Positions 5,498 to 8,495 of a stretch of DNA of 8,495 bases are shown here, one piece after another; within the stretch, counting starts at the first letter, position 1; each line of letters starts with the position of its first letter. A model generated the notes under the pieces. It saw only the letters and a list, made by a program, of their open reading frames with translations, searched no databases and had not been told where the DNA came from. Source of the DNA: Thalassospiraceae bacterium (GTDB lineage Bacteria; Pseudomonadota; Alphaproteobacteria; Rhodospirillales; Magnetovibrionaceae); the NCBI GenBank assembly GCA_030637845.1, contig DAOWFT010000152.1, positions 1 through 8,495 on the forward strand. Direction: 5' to 3'. A program made the position numbers and the translations under genes.

Positions 5498-6414
5498 ATA
5501 CGCCAAAAATGAATTACGTTGCTGTCGGTGCGTTTGTTATTGTCGCGCTGGTTGGTGTTGTTATTGCGGTGGCAACACTTACCGGGCGAACTGGTGCCAC
5601 GGATAAATATTTCTCCATATATAAAAATGTAACCGGGGTTAAGTTCGGCACCCAGGTTTTCTACGAAGGCTACCCCGTTGGACAGGTCGAAGAAGTTATC
5701 CCCGTAGTTGAAGGCGGGGCAATGAAGTTCAGGGTTAATTATGAAGTAACCGAAGGTTGGCAAATACCAAGCGACAGCGTAGCGCGCATCGGGTCTTCGG
5801 GTCTGTTGTCTGCTATTAGCATCAACATAGATGCCGGGCGCTCTCAGACCGCGTTAAAACCCGGCGCTCAGGTAGCAGGGCGCGAAGCGGCTGATTTGTT
5901 TTCTGTTATGTCGGACATGGCAGGCGAGGTATCAAACATAGCGGAAAATGATATCCGCCCACTTTTGGCGACCATAAACCGTACAGCTGATTCGTTTGCA
6001 GCAACCGTTGATACCGTTGGTGTGTTGCTGGAAGAAGACGGCGAACGCATGATTAAAAAATTCGCGGCTTTAGCGGACGATCTTTCCGAACGCGCGCCAC
6101 GGATTGCAAAAAATATCGACGAAGGCACGGCAAGCTTTGCTGTTTTGGCAAAGGATCTGGGCGACACCCAAGCCAAACTTGATAAATTATTGGATACCAC
6201 CGGGAGCATGGTTGGCGAAAACCGCGATCAGGTGCGCCAATCAATAGCTGACCTGAAACATGTTGCAGACTCGCTTGCCCGTCACGTTGATGCGGTAAAT
6301 CAGAACCTTGAGGGAACCGCCCGCAATATGTTCGAGTTTAGTCGGGAAATACGTCAAAACCCGGGCCTTCTTCTTTCCGGAGCATCGCCCACTAAAAAAG
6401 GCCTGGGTGATTAG
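5494..6414 (+). CDS. mlaD: MlaD-type MCE domain protein with long helical C-terminal tail
   Basis: A 306-residue substrate-binding component. One N-terminal membrane helix (about 10-29) anchors it in the inner membrane with the rest in the periplasm. A single MCE domain follows (about 38-115), with FSIYKNVTGVKFGTQVFYEG (40-59), the GYPVGQV turn and SGLLSAISINID. Residues 130-300 are rich in helix-forming residues with repeated small/hydrophobic spacing, ending in EIRQNPGLLLSG, common at the ends of MCE proteins. E. coli MlaD is about 183 residues, so this tail is a large addition; it resembles tunnel-forming MCE proteins where the tails bundle across the periplasm. GGGGG lies six bases before the ATG, which overlaps the mlaF stop by 4 bp. 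The substrate cannot be read from sequence. Confidence 0.92.
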   Translation: MNTPKMNYVAVGAFVIVALVGVVIAVATLTGRTGATDKYFSIYKNVTGVKFGTQVFYEGYPVGQVEEVIPVVEGGAMKFRVNYEVTEGWQIPSDSVARIGSSGLLSAISINIDAGRSQTALKPGAQVAGREAADLFSVMSDMAGEVSNIAENDIRPLLATINRTADSFAATVDTVGVLLEEDGERMIKKFAALADDLSERAPRIAKNIDEGTASFAVLAKDLGDTQAKLDKLLDTTGSMVGENRDQVRQSIADLKHVADSLARHVDAVNQNLEGTARNMFEFSREIRQNPGLLLSGASPTKKGLGD

Positions 6415-6468
6415 TGGCATAAGTTCAATAGCGCTCTAGAAAAGGGCCATAAATAAAAGAGGTGGGAA

Positions 6469-7071
6469 ATGAAAAAAATTATATCGGCGATGGTTGTGAC
6501 GGCAGCAATGCTTGCCCTAACCGCATGCTCAACCGCACCAACGGTTCCGCAGGATAATTTTTATCGCATCACCCCAAAGCCAACATCCATTCAGCAGGGC
6601 ACAATGTTAAAAGGCGCAACCATCGAAGTGGCACGCTTTGTTGCCGATGGATCGGTTTCCAACCGTCCCATTCTTTACAGCAGCGCCAGCAATCCAAATT
6701 CGGTTAGCGAATTTAATTATCATTTCTGGATCGAATCTCCACCCACCCTTATCAAGGATGCCCTGGTCAGCTACATGCGTGCCGCCGGGGTGGCCGAACG
6801 GGTGGTAACGCCGGAAATGAGGGTCTCGTCCGATTATTCGGTACTTGGTCGCATAAAGCGTCTGGAGATTTATACCGGTTCTAAATATGTGGGTGTGGCC
6901 TCGTTTGAAATTGGCCTCAGGCGTAATTCCGACGGCGAGCTTATGGTGCTGAACGAATACGAATCCAGGGTAGAAGCCAAAAATCATTCAGTTGGTTCGG
7001 TAATAACGGCGGTGGAAAAAGCCACCGAAGAGGTGTTCTCCCGCTTTATAGCCGATATCAGCACAAAATAA
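6469..7071 (+). CDS. ABC-type transport auxiliary lipoprotein, PqiC-like
   Basis: A 200-residue lipoprotein. MKK is followed by a hydrophobic stretch and the lipobox LTAC, giving lipidated Cys20; the next residues STAP contain no Asp at +2, so outer-membrane sorting is possible. The mature part begins DNFYRI, followed by IEVARF (about 52-57) and ends with a long amphipathic helix (EKATEEVFSRFIADI), as in the ABC_trans_aux/PqiC family. In E. coli the PqiC lipoprotein works with the PqiB MCE tunnel at the outer membrane; by analogy this protein may receive or cap the MCE protein encoded 54 bp upstream. AGAGG lies six bases before the ATG. It is probably the last gene of the operon. Family call is good; interaction is inferred. 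Confidence 0.85.
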   Translation: MKKIISAMVVTAAMLALTACSTAPTVPQDNFYRITPKPTSIQQGTMLKGATIEVARFVADGSVSNRPILYSSASNPNSVSEFNYHFWIESPPTLIKDALVSYMRAAGVAERVVTPEMRVSSDYSVLGRIKRLEIYTGSKYVGVASFEIGLRRNSDGELMVLNEYESRVEAKNHSVGSVITAVEKATEEVFSRFIADISTK

Positions 7072-7173
7072 GGCCCATATCCGCTATCCGTCCCGTCTGT
7101 CCTGCCCGTCCCGATTGCAAAATGGGCCGGGATATATTACAAACCGGGCGTGAGATTTGATCCTCCCCGCCCA
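7072..7173 (+). other. C-rich intergenic stretch after the lipoprotein gene, no clear terminator
   Basis: Positions 7086-7113 repeat CCCGTC/TCCTG-like blocks, C-rich like a Rho loading region. GGCCCAT (7072-7078) is complementary to ATGGGCC (7122-7128), and TCCCG (7109-7113) to CGGGA (7128-7132). These pairings exclude each other and no T tract follows, so I do not call an intrinsic terminator. Read-through into the next gene is possible. Confidence 0.35.
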
Positions 7174-7224
7174 TGTCTTTAGATGTCTTTAGGACGAATG
7201 TCTCTAGGACCAGTGTCTTTAGGA
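7174..7224 (+). repeat. Four-copy TGTCTTTAG repeat, three copies carrying AGGA
   Basis: TGTCTTTAG lies at 7174-7182, 7184-7192 and 7214-7222, with TGTCTCTAG at 7199-7207. The last three have a 15-bp period and each continues into GA, forming AGGA. Each of these AGGA blocks is followed by a possible start: ATG 7198, GTG 7213 and ATG 7231, all in the carboxylase frame. The last pair has the best spacing (six bases). If translated, the repeat would encode MSLGR-MSLGP-VSLGN. Confidence 0.7.
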
Positions 7225-7230
7225 AATAAA

Positions 7231-8495
7231 ATGCCAAAAACGGACGCCGTTTCGCCCGCAGACTTTCTCGGTGCCGAAAAGACTCTTCTGCCCAACGCCT
7301 GTAAGCTCAGAGACGAGCTGACATCGGCATTGGAAGGCTTTGGGCAAGAGGCTGAGGAAAACCACCTGCAATCGCCAGTGCGTAGATTGGCACTTTATGT
7401 TTCCAGCATGGTGCAAGAGGGCCGGGTTGATTTCACCGGGCTGGAAGAACTTATCCGCCTTTTGACCATGGACGCATTTTTTTATCGTGCCCGCAAACTG
7501 CGCGAATATGTCGGCGAATGCACACCCAAAGAAAACAAAAAACATTTGGCAGTCTTATTTAAAAAGATGGCCAGTGATGAAAATGGAAAAATAATTCCAT
7601 TTGATGAATTTAAAACAAAAATAGAACGCGAAGCCTTTGGCATTGTAATAACCGCACATCCGACTTTTTCAATTTCTCAAGAGCTAACCACCACCTTGGC
7701 CGCGCTTGCAACTGGGTGCGACAATGAAGGCGGCAATCTTTCTGAAAAGGATATTTTGTCGCTGGCCAAAAGCATATCCGAAAACGCACAAGGCGGTGGC
7801 GGTGCAATTACATTGGCTGATGAGCAGAAATTTGCGCTCATGGCCATAACCAATATTCGCCGTGCCGTCAGAAGCGTTTATCGGGTTGCTTTTAATGTTG
7901 CGGCTGAACTTTATCCAAATGATTGGCAGAGCCTAAAACCAAAGCTGCTTACGGTTGCCAGCTGGGTTGGTTATGACCTTGATGGACGTTCCGATATTGG
8001 CTGGTCAGATAGTTTAAATGCACGCATGTCTTTGGAAAAACTTGCCCTGGAAGATTATCTGCAAAGCATTGCAGAAATCTTGCCTGCCTGTGGTGGTGAT
8101 GCCGGTTCAAGCGAAAGCATAAATAAGGTCAGCAAAATACTTAAAACCCAAATCGAGCTTGTGACAGCCGACATGGACCGTCTTAATGCTGACCCGGTTA
8201 GCACTGATGGTGTAGGTAATTTTTCCCGCACCTTGGTTGAAGGTACCGAGCAGCGACTGGTATCGCTGGCAGAAATTATTGATATTTTGGGCATTGAAAC
8301 CAAAAAGGGCAATAAGACATCTACTATGTTTGCGGTGCTTAGGGCTGAAATGGCTAATTTTGGATTGGCCTTTGCCCAAACCCATGTGCGTATTAACGCA
8401 ACCCAGCTAACCAATGCCATTCGCCATGAAGTTGGCCCGATTACTTCGCCCGAAGACCCCGCCAACCGCAGAACATACCTGCGCGCAGTCTCCGA
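7231..8495 (+). CDS. ppc: Phosphoenolpyruvate carboxylase, divergent type, 3' end beyond window
   Basis: The first 421 codons of a cytoplasmic enzyme that adds bicarbonate to phosphoenolpyruvate to make oxaloacetate, feeding the TCA cycle. Visible marks are VITAHPT (139-145), with His143 matching catalytic His138 of the E. coli enzyme; SWVGYDLDGRSD (244-255), matching SWMGGDRDGNPN; and THVRINATQ (384-392), matching VRIDIRQE, keeping the Arg. Several usually strict residues differ: Phe follows TAHPT where Glu is usual, and Leu replaces Arg in DRDG. The active-site C-terminal half (GRGGS loop) is outside the window. Full enzymes are about 880-950 residues, so roughly half is visible. The start at 7231 has AGGA six bases upstream; in-frame ATG/GTG codons at 7183, 7198 and 7213 are possible but worse spaced. 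It is 159 bp after the lipoprotein gene and probably a separate unit. Confidence 0.82.
   Translation, partial: MPKTDAVSPADFLGAEKTLLPNACKLRDELTSALEGFGQEAEENHLQSPVRRLALYVSSMVQEGRVDFTGLEELIRLLTMDAFFYRARKLREYVGECTPKENKKHLAVLFKKMASDENGKIIPFDEFKTKIEREAFGIVITAHPTFSISQELTTTLAALATGCDNEGGNLSEKDILSLAKSISENAQGGGGAITLADEQKFALMAITNIRRAVRSVYRVAFNVAAELYPNDWQSLKPKLLTVASWVGYDLDGRSDIGWSDSLNARMSLEKLALEDYLQSIAEILPACGGDAGSSESINKVSKILKTQIELVTADMDRLNADPVSTDGVGNFSRTLVEGTEQRLVSLAEIIDILGIETKKGNKTSTMFAVLRAEMANFGLAFAQTHVRINATQLTNAIRHEVGPITSPEDPANRRTYLRAVS

Noticed and set aside
7072..7135. Intrinsic terminator after the lipoprotein gene
   Set aside because: The possible stems compete with each other, have long loops and lack a following T tract.
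7174..7224. CRISPR-like or attachment-site repeat
   Set aside because: Units are about 9-15 bp with almost no spacer, no cas gene or integrase is nearby, and the repeats double as ribosome sites.
8055..8465. Minus-strand 136-residue open frame
   Set aside because: Antisense to the carboxylase coding region with no recognisable domain or start signal.

Overview
The window looks like chromosomal DNA of an alphaproteobacterium, possibly Rhodospirillales-like. I infer this from the protein families: a seven-helix cytochrome c oxidase subunit III, a SCO-type copper chaperone, an MlaE/MlaF/MlaD transporter and a divergent phosphoenolpyruvate carboxylase. Base composition is moderate and looks uniform. 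I see no insertion sequence, phage gene, tRNA, rRNA or CRISPR array. The taxon is inferred, not proven.

Region 1 (1-1234, minus strand) is a respiratory pair. Cytochrome c oxidase subunit III is followed after 17 bp by a SCO1/SenC protein that runs off the left edge. The SCO gene probably starts at a TTG codon.

Region 2 (1235-1622) is a divergent intergenic region of about 390 bp with several signals. There is a 16-bp FNR/FixK-like palindrome, a plus-strand terminator-like hairpin with no gene in front of it (also able to fold as a pseudoknot), a perfect Shine-Dalgarno with no gene behind it, and a 10-bp motif present once in each orientation near each divergent gene.

Region 3 (1623-7071, plus strand) is the centre of interest: a co-directional, closely spaced set of six genes. 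The first encodes a 596-residue GAF / PP2C phosphatase / RsbW-like kinase protein. The second encodes an RsbV/SpoIIAA/MlaB-like STAS protein with an intact DSSG phospho-acceptor motif. Then come an MlaE permease, an MlaF ATPase, an MlaD-type MCE protein with a long helical tail, and a PqiC-like lipoprotein. No sigma factor, separate anti-sigma factor or mlaC is present. In E. coli the STAS protein MlaB is a subunit of the MlaFE ATPase. My main inference is therefore that a partner-switching phosphorylation module here controls a lipid transporter through its STAS subunit, rather than (or as well as) a sigma factor.

Region 4 (7072-8495, plus strand) starts with a C-rich intergenic stretch and four copies of a TGTCTTTAG-type repeat, three of which continue into AGGA and make Shine-Dalgarno-like units. 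After it comes the first 421 codons of a divergent phosphoenolpyruvate carboxylase, cut by the right edge.
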